From: Candidatus Heimdallarchaeota archaeon B3_Heim
GTDB taxonomy: Archaea; Asgardarchaeota; Heimdallarchaeia; Hodarchaeales; Hodarchaeaceae
Direction: 5' to 3'
Length of the DNA stretch: 64,000 bases
Assembly: GCA_003144275.1 (NCBI GenBank)
Contig: NJBF01000011.1
Span: forward strand, 1 to 64,000
The notes under the pieces: generated by a model
What the model saw: the letters and a program-made list of their open reading frames with translations, nothing else
What the model was told of the DNA's origin: nothing
The model's database searches: none
In this document: piece after piece, positions 8,351 to 17,483 of the stretch
Position numbering within the stretch: the first letter of the stretch is position 1
Layout of the letters: the number at the start of each line of letters is the position of its first letter
Made by a program: the position numbers and the translations under genes

Positions 8351-9505
8351 ATGAAATTTCTAGTGGAGGCTTATGTTTTGGCTGCGAAAAATCCAGTTGT
8401 TATAGTTGATGAAGACAATATTAGAAGTAATTTCATAAGTGAACTCAAATTAAACTATCGTATGAGGTTGAAAGCAATTAGTGAAGATCCACATGGGATT
8501 CTAGAGATTGATAAGGAATTATTGAATAAGGTGATCACCAATCCTATTCCAATTAGACATATTGTACCATCAACTGTTAATGACGATCTAAAGGTTGATG
8601 CATTTTTCAAAACATACAGAAAATCTTTTGTGATTGAATTCAAGGCTCCATATCTCTACCAGAGAAGAACAAGTGATAATCCATGTATTACTGCTGAAAT
8701 GAAATGGCGTCAGATCCATTACATGCAGGTAATATCTAAATTAACAACTGCAATAGGTGCTAATGTTCATGTTGAAACAGGTTATTATGCAATACCTTAT
8801 CCAGATCTACAATTGCCTCGTGCAGCTAAATATGATGAAAACAGTAAAAAAGAATTACTTGATCCTAGTAGGGATTCAATGGGAATAAATAAAGGTGAGG
8901 TTTGTAATCATCTTTTCTATTGCCCCTCGAGGCAAATTCGGCTTATTTCTCCATGCTCTCATCACCCACGTCATCATAGAGGAACTAAAAAGGCACGAGA
9001 CACACTTTGGGGGAGAAGGATAGCCAATTGGGTATTTAAATATAATATAAGTGACGTGAGAGCCAATAGTAGGATTGTTCCTGCTCATCCTCCTGATTGC
9101 AATCAACTGGTAATAGGAATTTATGAATGTTTACCTTTTCAAAATTTCTTCGAGCAGATTTTCACCCTTCCCAATCCAGGATCACCTTTTACAATAATAT
9201 CAGTATTTCTATTGAATAAACTTGTAGAAGCAAAGGGCGATATGAAAAAAGTTAGTATTGAATATAAAAAGCTTGAAAAAAGATTATCCCAAAACACTAC
9301 AGTCAGGAAGAACCTAACGTGGTTAAATAAGGAAAGTCTAGAGAAATTTTTAATCAAAATTTGTCCAATGGAAGCTGATTTAAAACCCCTAAATAAGTGG
9401 TTAAAATCTAGTAATTTGATTTTGATCCCAGAATTTGTTAATAAAGATCAAAAAATTTCCCAAAAGACATTATGCAATTCATCATATCGACTGGAATCCA
9501 AATAA
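8351..9505 (+). CDS. Orphan protein with a possible PD-(D/E)XK nuclease core
   Basis: 384 residues, ATG start behind a clear TATA box. I do not recognise the family. Residues 31-130 fit a PD-(D/E)XK core: E31, then LKVDAFFK with D83, a short hairpin, then FVIEFKAPY with E96-x-K98, and a helix KWRQIHYMQVI with Q121, the usual order of motifs I-III plus the Q helix. The middle (about 185-220) has a Cys/His-rich stretch (CNHLFYCPS, PCSHHPRHHRG) that may bind zinc. The C-terminal third is Lys-rich and helical. It stands alone between McrBC and a restriction-modification gene, so an antiviral or mobile-element role is plausible. Nuclease activity is inferred from motif spacing only. Confidence 0.65.
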   Translation: MKFLVEAYVLAAKNPVVIVDEDNIRSNFISELKLNYRMRLKAISEDPHGILEIDKELLNKVITNPIPIRHIVPSTVNDDLKVDAFFKTYRKSFVIEFKAPYLYQRRTSDNPCITAEMKWRQIHYMQVISKLTTAIGANVHVETGYYAIPYPDLQLPRAAKYDENSKKELLDPSRDSMGINKGEVCNHLFYCPSRQIRLISPCSHHPRHHRGTKKARDTLWGRRIANWVFKYNISDVRANSRIVPAHPPDCNQLVIGIYECLPFQNFFEQIFTLPNPGSPFTIISVFLLNKLVEAKGDMKKVSIEYKKLEKRLSQNTTVRKNLTWLNKESLEKFLIKICPMEADLKPLNKWLKSSNLILIPEFVNKDQKISQKTLCNSSYRLESK

Positions 9506-9823
9506 TAATGAGAATACGAATTTACTACTCCTGTGTTCACAGTGTCACCTAAGTTACCATAGGAAAAGAAAATAACAAATGTAGATAATAGAGCGAATCA
9601 GAAAAATCCACAACGTAAGCATATCATTCTTCAAGAAGGAGGTAATATTAGTGACATACAAGGTTATATCAATAGAAATGAGTTCTGTAAAGAATTTCTA
9701 GTATAATCCTAATTAAAATACTTAACCAGTAGTACTTGATTCAAAGTCCTGATCGGCAAAAGTGGAAAAATCGCCTTTAGCCTTTAGCGATAGTAATAAG
9801 TGATAATAGTCTCGCAAAATTAA
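9506..9823. other. Non-coding stretch
   Basis: Only short frames broken by stops were found. An AGGAGG-like Shine-Dalgarno at about 9638-9643 is followed by a GTG at 9650 that opens only 16 codons, so it may be the remnant of a lost gene start. Confidence 0.35.
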
Positions 9824-9955
9824 TTATAACAACTCTTTTTGGCATTTATAATACTCATAACCCGCATAAAACGCCCCCAAAATGAAGTCATTAACCAAAC
9901 CAAATACATGGGTCTTAATTGTTTCAAACTTTAAAAATTTTTTAGGATGGGAAAG
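9824..9955 (-). pseudogene. Truncated C-terminal copy of the 12051-12254 membrane protein gene
   Basis: A minus-strand frame without a start codon, closed by TAA at 9824-9826, encodes HVFGLVNDFILGAFYAGYEY and then YKCQKELL, nearly identical to the C-terminus of the 67-aa protein at 12051-12254 (HVFGLVYGFILGAFYAGYEY). The match is gapless over 81 nt with 5 mismatches, while the N-terminal half is replaced by unrelated sequence. It is therefore a decayed paralogue or a partial duplication that brackets the surface-protein gene at 10012. Confidence 0.75.
9832..9912. repeat. 81-bp direct repeat, copy 1
   Basis: This segment matches 12053-12133 in the same orientation without gaps (76 of 81 positions by hand alignment). 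The two copies lie on either side of the 628-codon gene at 10012-11898, so they could be the product of a duplication or of an insertion event involving that gene. Confidence 0.85.
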
Positions 9956-10011
9956 TTAATTAGGATTACTTTCCACGCATAGCTAATAATATTTTTCGAG
10001 TTGAAAATGAA

Positions 10012-11898
10012 ATGAGGACGAGGATGGCCATAATCATATTAATACTGATTCTGATGTTGAGTTCAAATAGTATAAGCGCCAAGAAAGCTACAAATGAGCA
10101 ACAAGAATCGTCATATGATCTCTACGCATCAACATTTCTTGGTGGATTTGGGGATGATATTGTGTGGGATAATACTGTTGATGAGGAAGGGTATATTTAT
10201 CTAACGGGAACAACAGACTCTCCTTTATTTCCAGTAACTCCTAATGCAGCAAATAGTACCTATGGCGGTTCTGATGATGCCTTTTTAGTGAAAATGGATC
10301 CTTTTGCGAGTACTGTTCTTTATGCTACTTTTTGGGGGGGAAGTAGCTATGATGTTGGATACGCAATTACCTTGGATTCGATAGGAAATATTTACATTGG
10401 GGGTTTTACTCAATCAGTAGACTTTCCATTATCGATTGGAGCATATAATTCGACAAAACTAGGTTCGCACAAGGACGGTTTTATTGCAAAATTTGATCCT
10501 TATGGACAGATGCTCTATTCAACACTTTTGGGCTCAGTTACTACTGTTCAATCGCTTACTGTATTAGCTGATGATTCGATCGTGGCAGGGGGCTTGATAA
10601 AAGACATAGATTTTTTAATTACTTCAGCCAATGCTTATGATCAGACTTTAGGTGCTTCAGAAGATGGGTACATTTTTTGCCTTTCTGCTGATGGAAGCAC
10701 TCTTGTCTATAGCTCATATATTGGAGGGGCACAGAACGAAATTATTATGGATATTGACGCTGTTGGTGATCACGTGGTATTTACAGGGGAAACTCGCTCG
10801 GCAGATCTTGAAGTCATGAATGCAGAACAAACACAGTTAGGATCCACAAATGTCGATGCTTTTGTAGGTAGGTTAAATATATTAAATGGACAAATGAATT
10901 TCTTGACCTACTGGGGAGGAAATATGGTGGATATCGGTAAAGCAGTGTACATTGATGATGATGGTGATGTCTGTGTGGTTGGAAAAACCGAATCTCGGGA
11001 TTTTCCATTTACTTTCAACGCATATGACCCAAGTCTATACACTGGTTTTAATGTCTTTGTTACTCATTTTCTTTCTAATGGATCGGTAGCTTACAGTTCG
11101 TTTGCTGGTAGTGTATCGGGAATCTATGACATTGCACCTCTATCAGACAAACGTGTTGCATTTGTAGGAACTGGTAGTGATCTTCCTACCACTCCAAATG
11201 CTTATTATGATGGAACTGGGGGATTTTTTGCCATACTAGCAACCGATAGACCTTATTTACATTATTGTAGTTATTTATCGGAAGGAACAAATAGCCCTTT
11301 TTCGGTAACTATTGGTGAAGGGGAAACGATATATTTAGCAGGTTATACAACTAGTCCCTCATTTCCTACAACAAATGGTTGTTTTGATCCCACGTTTGTA
11401 GGAGCTAACGATGGTTTTCTAACTATTTTTACACCTAGTATTGCTACATTAAGTGTTTCTTTAACATCGGTGCTGGTGACTAATTTAACATCGGCATTTC
11501 TATTTTCTGTAATGGATACTACTACTGGCTTGCCTCTTTCCTCAGTAACAGTCACGGGAACGTTTTTGATTATTTCATATCCAGCTGTGGAAACTATAGA
11601 GGGTTCATATCTCCTTATTGTCCCGCATTCCCTAACTCCTGAACTACTAGTTGTTACTGTTCAAAAAATGGGTTATGTCACTGAGACGTTAGTTCTAACC
11701 ATATTAATGGATGTACCTTCTATTATCATTACCGAGGTGACTTATATCACCCTTATCAATACTTCGACTACAAACACATTGACTAATAACACCTTGACAA
11801 CACCTACTGCAACCACTCCTGAGAGTACCCCTTTGCCTGGAATAATCTTTTTCCTTACGTTGGGGGTTGTAGTAATTGTTAAGAGAAAACGTAGATAG
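10012..11898 (+). CDS. Secreted beta-propeller (SBBP-repeat) surface protein
   Basis: 628 residues. After a signal peptide (hydrophobic MAIIILILILMLSSNSISA from residue 4 or so) come about seven repeats of the SBBP type: each has a strand like YASTFLGGFGDD, then GYIYLTGTTDSPLFP and DAFLVKMDP, fitting an extracellular beta-propeller. A Thr/Ser-rich carboxypeptidase-like beta segment (about 480-570) and a Thr/Asn linker (TLINTSTTNTLTNNTL) follow, then PLPGIIFFLTLGVVVIVKRK, a C-terminal TM helix with basic tail reminiscent of archaeosortase-type or simple membrane anchors. Probably a cell-surface adhesion or scaffold protein. It is flanked by the 81-bp direct repeat. Confidence 0.88.
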   Translation: MRTRMAIIILILILMLSSNSISAKKATNEQQESSYDLYASTFLGGFGDDIVWDNTVDEEGYIYLTGTTDSPLFPVTPNAANSTYGGSDDAFLVKMDPFASTVLYATFWGGSSYDVGYAITLDSIGNIYIGGFTQSVDFPLSIGAYNSTKLGSHKDGFIAKFDPYGQMLYSTLLGSVTTVQSLTVLADDSIVAGGLIKDIDFLITSANAYDQTLGASEDGYIFCLSADGSTLVYSSYIGGAQNEIIMDIDAVGDHVVFTGETRSADLEVMNAEQTQLGSTNVDAFVGRLNILNGQMNFLTYWGGNMVDIGKAVYIDDDGDVCVVGKTESRDFPFTFNAYDPSLYTGFNVFVTHFLSNGSVAYSSFAGSVSGIYDIAPLSDKRVAFVGTGSDLPTTPNAYYDGTGGFFAILATDRPYLHYCSYLSEGTNSPFSVTIGEGETIYLAGYTTSPSFPTTNGCFDPTFVGANDGFLTIFTPSIATLSVSLTSVLVTNLTSAFLFSVMDTTTGLPLSSVTVTGTFLIISYPAVETIEGSYLLIVPHSLTPELLVVTVQKMGYVTETLVLTILMDVPSIIITEVTYITLINTSTTNTLTNNTLTTPTATTPESTPLPGIIFFLTLGVVVIVKRKRR

Positions 11899-12050
11899 GA
11901 GAAAGAATGGATATTTCATGTCCCTTTTTTCATTCAATATATTTCTTTATTACGTACGGGACTTGCCACCAGTCTTTTTTATTAATAGACACAATTTTTA
12001 TTCTTTGACATTATCACTATTAATCAAAGTTACCTATGTGTTAATCTCCA

Positions 12051-12254
12051 TTACTCTTTTTGGTATTTATAATACTCATAACCTGCATAAAACGCCCCCA
12101 AAATGAAACCATAAACCAAACCAAATACATGGGCAAGTAAAGGATTTCCCAGTGTTCTAGGAACGTCAAGAAAGTAACCAGTCGCACCTGCATAAATATT
12201 GACCAATATTAAGATAAACATTTGGAAATCAGTAAAGTGAATTATTTCTCTCAT
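12051..12254 (-). CDS. Small two-TM membrane protein, 67 aa
   Basis: Start ATG 12254 (MREIIHFTDFQMFILILVNI) gives a first hydrophobic helix (about 10-27) and a second (about 42-60, VFGLVYGFILGAFYAGYEY) with a C-terminal KYQKE. No known family was recognised. Its C-terminal half is duplicated at 9824-9955. The in-frame conservation between the copies (substitutions, no indels) suggests that this reading frame was, or is, translated. The ATG lies within the start of a plus-strand relic, so the promoter region has been rearranged. Confidence 0.6.
   Translation of the reverse strand: MREIIHFTDFQMFILILVNIYAGATGYFLDVPRTLGNPLLAHVFGLVYGFILGAFYAGYEYYKYQKE
12053..12133. repeat. 81-bp direct repeat, copy 2
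   Basis: Second copy of the repeat at 9832-9912, located in the 3' half of the small membrane protein gene. This copy is in an intact gene, so it is the likely source. Confidence 0.85.
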
Positions 12255-12504
12255 CGATAAACACTATGTTTTAGATAAAAGAGGAATAGCATTCAAAGCG
12301 GGTTATGATTTCAATAAGGAATTTAGTTTCGATGCAATCGAATTGAAACAGAAAGCAAAACAAGCGAATAATTATCAAGAGTTGAATTCTATCTTAGCAG
12401 AGATCAAACCAATCTCCAGAGAAGAAACCAGACACATCATTAAAGATAGAGCGAATATTCTAATCGAAGCTCAGGATGATTTAGCTGAATTAGAGGATTT
12501 CTAA
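12241..12504 (+). pseudogene. 5'-truncated gene relic
   Basis: 87 codons are open after a TGA at 12238-12240, with no ATG or GTG start at the 5' end, closed by TAA 12502-12504. The translation (SLIDKHYVLDKRGIAFKAGY, then KQKAKQANNYQELNSILAEI and KDRANILIEAQDDLAELEDF) has a coding-like composition and a predicted long C-terminal helix. It looks like the C-terminal end of a larger protein that lost its start. No family was recognised. Confidence 0.5.
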
Positions 12505-12560
12505 CGATTTTGAATTGCTGTGTTTCTTCTGAAATTGGTTCATTTTTGATTCATTCTTAG

Positions 12561-12638
12561 CTTCAAGTCGTCAAAGACCGATTAGATGAAGTCGCGAAAG
12601 AAATGCAAGAGGTACATAGACTTCAATTATTCATTTGA
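12561..12638 (+). pseudogene. Short coiled-coil relic
   Basis: A 25-codon frame after TAG 12558-12560 reads LQVVKDRLDEVAKEMQEVHR and ends LQLFI-stop, an amphipathic heptad pattern. It is too short to be a gene and has no start; it is probably the tail of a decayed coiled-coil gene. Confidence 0.25.
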
Positions 12639-12715
12639 AAATAGAAGTGAGAATACCAATATTATCCCAACACTTCACATTGAATAGTTATCTAAACTCT
12701 TTTTGTTTAGAACAG

Positions 12716-15700
12716 TTATCTAAACAAATCTTCATAATCTTCAATATTATAGTGCTTAATTAAAATATCATCGATTTTCTTTTTTGTAGTGGATATTTCT
12801 GAACTTAGCTCCTTCATGTTAAAAGTTTTTATCGGACTATCCTTAAATTTGCCTGTTCCACTTATCTCATCCTTGAACCAATCAAATAAATTATTCATTA
12901 TTTGATGAATCGAGGTAATCCTATTTGTTCTCGGTAATTTAACAACTTTTAAGATTGCAAAGTCTTTATCCAAGATTTTTAGATCCTCTTTTTTATCATC
13001 TAAGTACGCACATATCGATAAGTAATAAAACCAAGTAATAGTTTCATCGATTAGTTTTAGTATGATTTTTTTGTCGTTTAGTATATCTAGGATTAAGGTT
13101 GTATCATCATGAATTTCAACATCATAGAACTTCTTATTTGATTCAGACTTAACAATTTTTGTTTCATTGTAAACTATACCATAATTACGTGCGTCACGAT
13201 AGCTTTTTATTAATCTGGAGATTGAGAACTCACTAACCTGATATTTGTGAAGTTCGTCAGAAAACCTTTCATTTATGACATTAAATTGCATAGAAGTAAT
13301 TTCTAAAATATTAACTAGGTCAATAACTTCTGTTTGTTCGGCATCATTGATTCTAGGAACTGGAAAATTTTCTACATTGTGTTTTAACACATCTAAACCA
13401 TTTCCTAGAAATTTATTGAAATAACCTAATATTGTTCCTGAATTAATTACTCCTAGCAGATACTTAATGTTATAGCTTTTAGATAAAAGTAATTCTTCTT
13501 CGCTCAAAGAAGGAGCGCTTTTTCCGAATTTTTTTCTTTCTACATCTTTAATATAATCTTTTTGAATTACGATTAATACTGTTTGATGTATTATTCTTTC
13601 CTCAGGATCGAATGCACCCTTTATATTTTTACCAGCAATTCTCGGGATTACTATCTTTGGATTGATTAACAATTCAGAAAATTTTGCTTTCCAACTCTTT
13701 GGATCATCTGCAAAATCCCAACCTTCTTTTTGAAGTTGTAAATAGTAATCCTTATCATCTGTATACAGAAAATAAGTTCCTCCTTTATCAGAAATATAGT
13801 ATTGAGTAATTTGTTTCCCTTTTAAATACGGTTTTGTCACTAACCCATTAACAGTTTTCGGTACTCTACTCTCAAAGGAGCTCAATGGTGAGATTTGTAT
13901 CCCATTGGTGATATAACAGACATCGCTCAATTTAATTGAATTTTCATTCATTTTCTTATAAAGTTCCCAGTCTTCATTCGAAATTAATCTCCAGCTAAGA
14001 TCCTTTAATTGAGAGAAGTTGCTTACATTGAGTGCAAAAGCTGATAGCATAAGTATCTGATTATCTCTAGGGTCTTCCAGTGGCTTATTTATCTTAACTT
14101 CTGACGTCTGCTCCTTTTTTACAATATGAAATATAATGGTATCAATAGTTGCTTCAGGAAATACCTTATAATCCCTTAAATCCACAAGAAACTGCAAACT
14201 AAATTCTTTAAGTATAAGTTCTCGAATTTTAATTGCATTTTGTTCATCTAATAAAGATCCGGGAATAATAAAACTGAAAGATCCTGATTCTCTTAAATTA
14301 AACAAACATTTTTCAACGAATAATAAATAAAGATCATACCGTTGATATTGATAAGAAAATAGGGGAGTTAAAATATCACGATAGTCATTTGGTAAATTAT
14401 TATATTCAACATAAGGAGGATTTCCAATTATTATATCGAAACTTGAAAAACCAAAAAGGACATTCCAGTCAGTGATTAGAGAATCATTATTCTTAATATT
14501 TTCAAGTAAAAACATTCTCTGACTTTCTGAAGGTAAAAAATCCAAATTCTGATAAGCACCATAAAGAGATTTATCTCCAATTAATTTATGAAACATAAGA
14601 TTCATTTTAGTCAAATCTACAGCTTCAGGTACAATATCAATTCCAAAAATATTGTATTTAATAGGATCATTGACTGGATCATATTCTCTTGCAATTTTTT
14701 CGTCGAATTCAACCTTAATCCGTTCTACAAAAAGCGATCCATCTTTTGTTTTCCATTCTCCTATTGCAATTGATTTTCTCCTAGCATATTCTGTCTTCAA
14801 CACGTTGTAAACCTTAATGAGGAACGAACCAGAACCGCAAGCTGGATCTAGTATTTTAATTTTGCGCAAATCGCCATTAAAACTGGATAAAAAAGGAATT
14901 AGTGTCTCACGTACGATATGGTCAACAACATATGAAGGAGTGTAATATTGACCTTTTAATTTTCTTTCATTTTCATCTGTTGTCGAAAATTTTACAATTT
15001 CTGCTAAAAAATGCTCATAGATATCTCCAAGGATATCTTCAGTTAAATTTTGATAGTTAAGCTTAGAAAACTCATCAATCAATTCCTCGATATATTCTTC
15101 TTTTATTTCGTATCCATGATCGAAGAGTTCATCATCAACAAAAAGGGGGCCATTATATCTCTTGTTTATTTTCTTGAATGTCAAATCGATTAAATTCCAA
15201 GATGGGGTTTCTTCTATCAAGTCTTTGAATACTGCTTTATAATCATCAGAAAGTCTATTGGGTTCAATACCCCAATATTCAATACTCTTCACAAAAATCA
15301 GTTTTTGGAGGAGTCTCATCCTTATTTTATGAAAATAAACATTCATTGAAACTCCTGATTGTATTACTTTTTCCTCAGTTGATTCTAAAACTGTAATATT
15401 ATCCTTTAACTTTTCATAATGTTCTTTTAGAAGACTAGTTATCTTTTCAATAGTATCCTGAACTCTAAATTGATTTCTCATTAATATGGTTAACCGATCA
15501 TTGATTAAATGATATTTATTGTCATCAATGCGTAAAAGATTTTTTAGAACTGTTAGATTCCTCTCATCATCATCTGATCTTACTGTCAATAGACACAAGT
15601 CAGATAATTGCTTGTGAGGTGTGAAAGTTTTGTAAACAAACCATTGCTTTCCGTTTGATACAACAAACCAAGGAATTCCCATCTTAGTGGCATATTCATG

Positions 15701-15982
15701 TGCCTGATCGATTGCTTTTTTTGTGTTCTTATGTTTAAAATCGGGTAAATTCTTATCTGTAATGCGAAAATTCACTCCTGTTCGTTTTGCTTCAATTACA
15801 ATCGTTTTAACATCGGAGTCGACATGTTCAGAGAATAAATAATCTAAAACTCTCCTATCTTCTTGAGGTTCCAGTTTTAAGACTCTTGATTTTATTAACT
15901 CCTCAATATCCCAATTACAATCTCTTAATAATCTATCAATATATACAACACGAGTCTCAGCCTCAGTTAAATCATCAGACAT
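12716..15982 (-). CDS. Single-chain restriction-modification enzyme (type IIG-like)
   Basis: About 1088 residues combining nuclease, N6-adenine methyltransferase and target recognition. Start chosen at ATG 15982, which follows GGAG at good spacing; an upstream TTG at 15997 overlaps that Shine-Dalgarno. Residues 47-66 (DYLF ... TIVIEAKRTG, E64-x-K66) fit the PD-(D/E)XK nuclease of type I HsdR-N/type IIG enzymes. The methylase has motif I LDPACGSGSF at 378-387 and motif IV NPPY at 521-524, with GQYYTPSYVVDHI before it. The C-terminal 450 residues should be the specificity (TaqI-like) and helical domains. Expected role: methylate host DNA and cut unmodified foreign DNA. It is a single gene with no separate HsdS nearby. 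Confidence 0.9.
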   Translation of the reverse strand: MSDDLTEAETRVVYIDRLLRDCNWDIEELIKSRVLKLEPQEDRRVLDYLFSEHVDSDVKTIVIEAKRTGVNFRITDKNLPDFKHKNTKKAIDQAHEYATKMGIPWFVVSNGKQWFVYKTFTPHKQLSDLCLLTVRSDDDERNLTVLKNLLRIDDNKYHLINDRLTILMRNQFRVQDTIEKITSLLKEHYEKLKDNITVLESTEEKVIQSGVSMNVYFHKIRMRLLQKLIFVKSIEYWGIEPNRLSDDYKAVFKDLIEETPSWNLIDLTFKKINKRYNGPLFVDDELFDHGYEIKEEYIEELIDEFSKLNYQNLTEDILGDIYEHFLAEIVKFSTTDENERKLKGQYYTPSYVVDHIVRETLIPFLSSFNGDLRKIKILDPACGSGSFLIKVYNVLKTEYARRKSIAIGEWKTKDGSLFVERIKVEFDEKIAREYDPVNDPIKYNIFGIDIVPEAVDLTKMNLMFHKLIGDKSLYGAYQNLDFLPSESQRMFLLENIKNNDSLITDWNVLFGFSSFDIIIGNPPYVEYNNLPNDYRDILTPLFSYQYQRYDLYLLFVEKCLFNLRESGSFSFIIPGSLLDEQNAIKIRELILKEFSLQFLVDLRDYKVFPEATIDTIIFHIVKKEQTSEVKINKPLEDPRDNQILMLSAFALNVSNFSQLKDLSWRLISNEDWELYKKMNENSIKLSDVCYITNGIQISPLSSFESRVPKTVNGLVTKPYLKGKQITQYYISDKGGTYFLYTDDKDYYLQLQKEGWDFADDPKSWKAKFSELLINPKIVIPRIAGKNIKGAFDPEERIIHQTVLIVIQKDYIKDVERKKFGKSAPSLSEEELLLSKSYNIKYLLGVINSGTILGYFNKFLGNGLDVLKHNVENFPVPRINDAEQTEVIDLVNILEITSMQFNVINERFSDELHKYQVSEFSISRLIKSYRDARNYGIVYNETKIVKSESNKKFYDVEIHDDTTLILDILNDKKIILKLIDETITWFYYLSICAYLDDKKEDLKILDKDFAILKVVKLPRTNRITSIHQIMNNLFDWFKDEISGTGKFKDSPIKTFNMKELSSEISTTKKKIDDILIKHYNIEDYEDLFR

Positions 15983-16735
15983 TATAATAATCTCCAAAAT
16001 TGAACTAGTAAGATTTTGGTAAGAATTAATTCCTAAAGAATTATCTATGTCAACCTAGTTTTTGAGAATTTAAACACTTCTACTATTGTACAAGCAAATC
16101 TGGTTAATATCCTCCAAAAATAGCCAGATGGTTCACAAAAATCTAGATTTCATAATTTTTTGGCAATAAATCCTGTTAAACCAACTAAAAAATTATCCAC
16201 CCACTTGAGGTAAATGTTATGTTTGGTTTATCTGCAGCTTCGTTCCCTATGTCAAGCCACGTTTGGATTTGCCTCCACTCTACCGTAGATAGAAAATTGT
16301 TTTTTGATTCAACATTTATTCTCTGACATTGAAATTTTATTTTGGAATGTTATCAGATATTACGAATCTGAGACAAATCAAATTGTTTTCAAATATTTTG
16401 ATGAATTAAAAATCTAATTGAGTTTATTCAATGGAAAAGAACAACCAAATATGAATGAGACAAAATCCTAGTTATAAAAAGTCAATGAACTCCCATAAGC
16501 TTAATCAAGAAGGTAATTGAAAATATTATATGATTTCAATAGTCGGGGTATCCTTAAGATTAACATATAAATGAAATATGTAGATATTCTCATATGAAAG
16601 CTTTATTTGACACATAGAAATATTACAATGACTTTTTTGCGTATTACAGGGGAAGGTGTAATATATGTTTGACGAAGTTCACAACACTGAAAAAAGAATG
16701 TAAATGTTCATTTGTCCACCAATTTCATTATCTCT
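15983..16735. other. Non-coding stretch with one gene relic
   Basis: No intact gene was found. The sequence is very AT-rich. It holds only the minus-strand relic at 16185-16405 described separately, and weak TATA-like sequences near 16565. Confidence 0.4.
16185..16405 (-). pseudogene. Possible gene relic without start codon
   Basis: A minus-strand frame of about 73 codons runs from a TAA at 16406-16408 to a TAG at 16185-16187. Its C-terminal 40 codons (ESKNNFLSTVEWRQIQTWLD, then NITFTSSGWIIF) look protein-like, whereas the beginning is not. No ATG or GTG precedes it. It may be the end of a decayed gene; chance openness in AT-rich DNA is a real alternative. Confidence 0.25.
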
Positions 16736-17191
16736 TCAAATCTTTCTGCTTTTCCTTGCAGTTAGGACTAGCTCCTTAATTTCTGATGGCAATTGTTCAT
16801 CTTGCCATTTTCTTTCTACATCTATTGATTTACTTGCATTTTTCACGACTTTCAGAGCATATAACGCCGCACCTAATGAATGGTCAGCCATATGAGCAGT
16901 TGCAACAGCGTGTCCAACAGAACGAGCCACTGCAATTGCAATCGGGTTTGAAGATTCGTTTGCTACCGCAATTGCATCTAATGAAGCTTTTCTTGCCTCA
17001 TCAACTGAAGTATTTCCTTGTTTCCACTCTTTAGCCACATTTAGTGCATTTTTTAGTCGCTCATCAATTTTTTCTCCAAAGAGATACAATACATTCTCCG
17101 CACAGTCGCAAGCCCATTTAATTAACTGATAGTGCTGTTCCTTTTTTAGAGGTCCGCCCCGATGTTCAGCAATAAATCGTTTGTCTCGCAT
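16736..17191 (-). CDS. Imm5-family putative immunity protein
   Basis: About 151 residues from ATG 17191 (MRDKRFIAEHRGGPL); a TTG at 17209 would add six residues. The all-alpha pattern CAENVLYLF, LNVAKEWKQG, ARKASLDAIAVANE, AVARSVGHAVATAHMADHSL and GAALYALKVVKNA matches the putative immunity protein family Imm5, whose members are thought to protect bacteria against polymorphic toxins. No toxin gene is adjacent, so it may act as an orphan immunity gene or have another role. It sits at the end of the defence-like region, beside the restriction-modification gene. Family assignment is from the repeated Ala/His helical signature. Confidence 0.75.
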   Translation of the reverse strand: MRDKRFIAEHRGGPLKKEQHYQLIKWACDCAENVLYLFGEKIDERLKNALNVAKEWKQGNTSVDEARKASLDAIAVANESSNPIAIAVARSVGHAVATAHMADHSLGAALYALKVVKNASKSIDVERKWQDEQLPSEIKELVLTARKSRKI

Positions 17192-17483
17192 TTTTGCCTT
17201 TGTCCGCAATGTTTCGTTATGTTTTATGATGTAAACTGGAGATTCTAATCCTTTAAACTCATAAAAATGTATATATCAAAAGCTAGCTAAAAAAATTAAC
17301 AGATTTATTTGCCGAAAGCCAGGTTTAAGAAATCAAATAATTGTATGACGAACTAGAAGAAAATTTGTAAAAATGAAGCGTTCTGTTGATTTCGCGGGAT
17401 TCTCTTTTCAACCAGAGATTGATGATCAGTTAAAGTAAACTGCATCCCAAATAATTCCCTCATTACCTTCCACTTAACCAATC

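Noticed and set aside
17373..17438. 21-codon ORF (MKRSVDFAGFSFQ...)
   Set aside because: Too short, no ribosome site and no supporting context.
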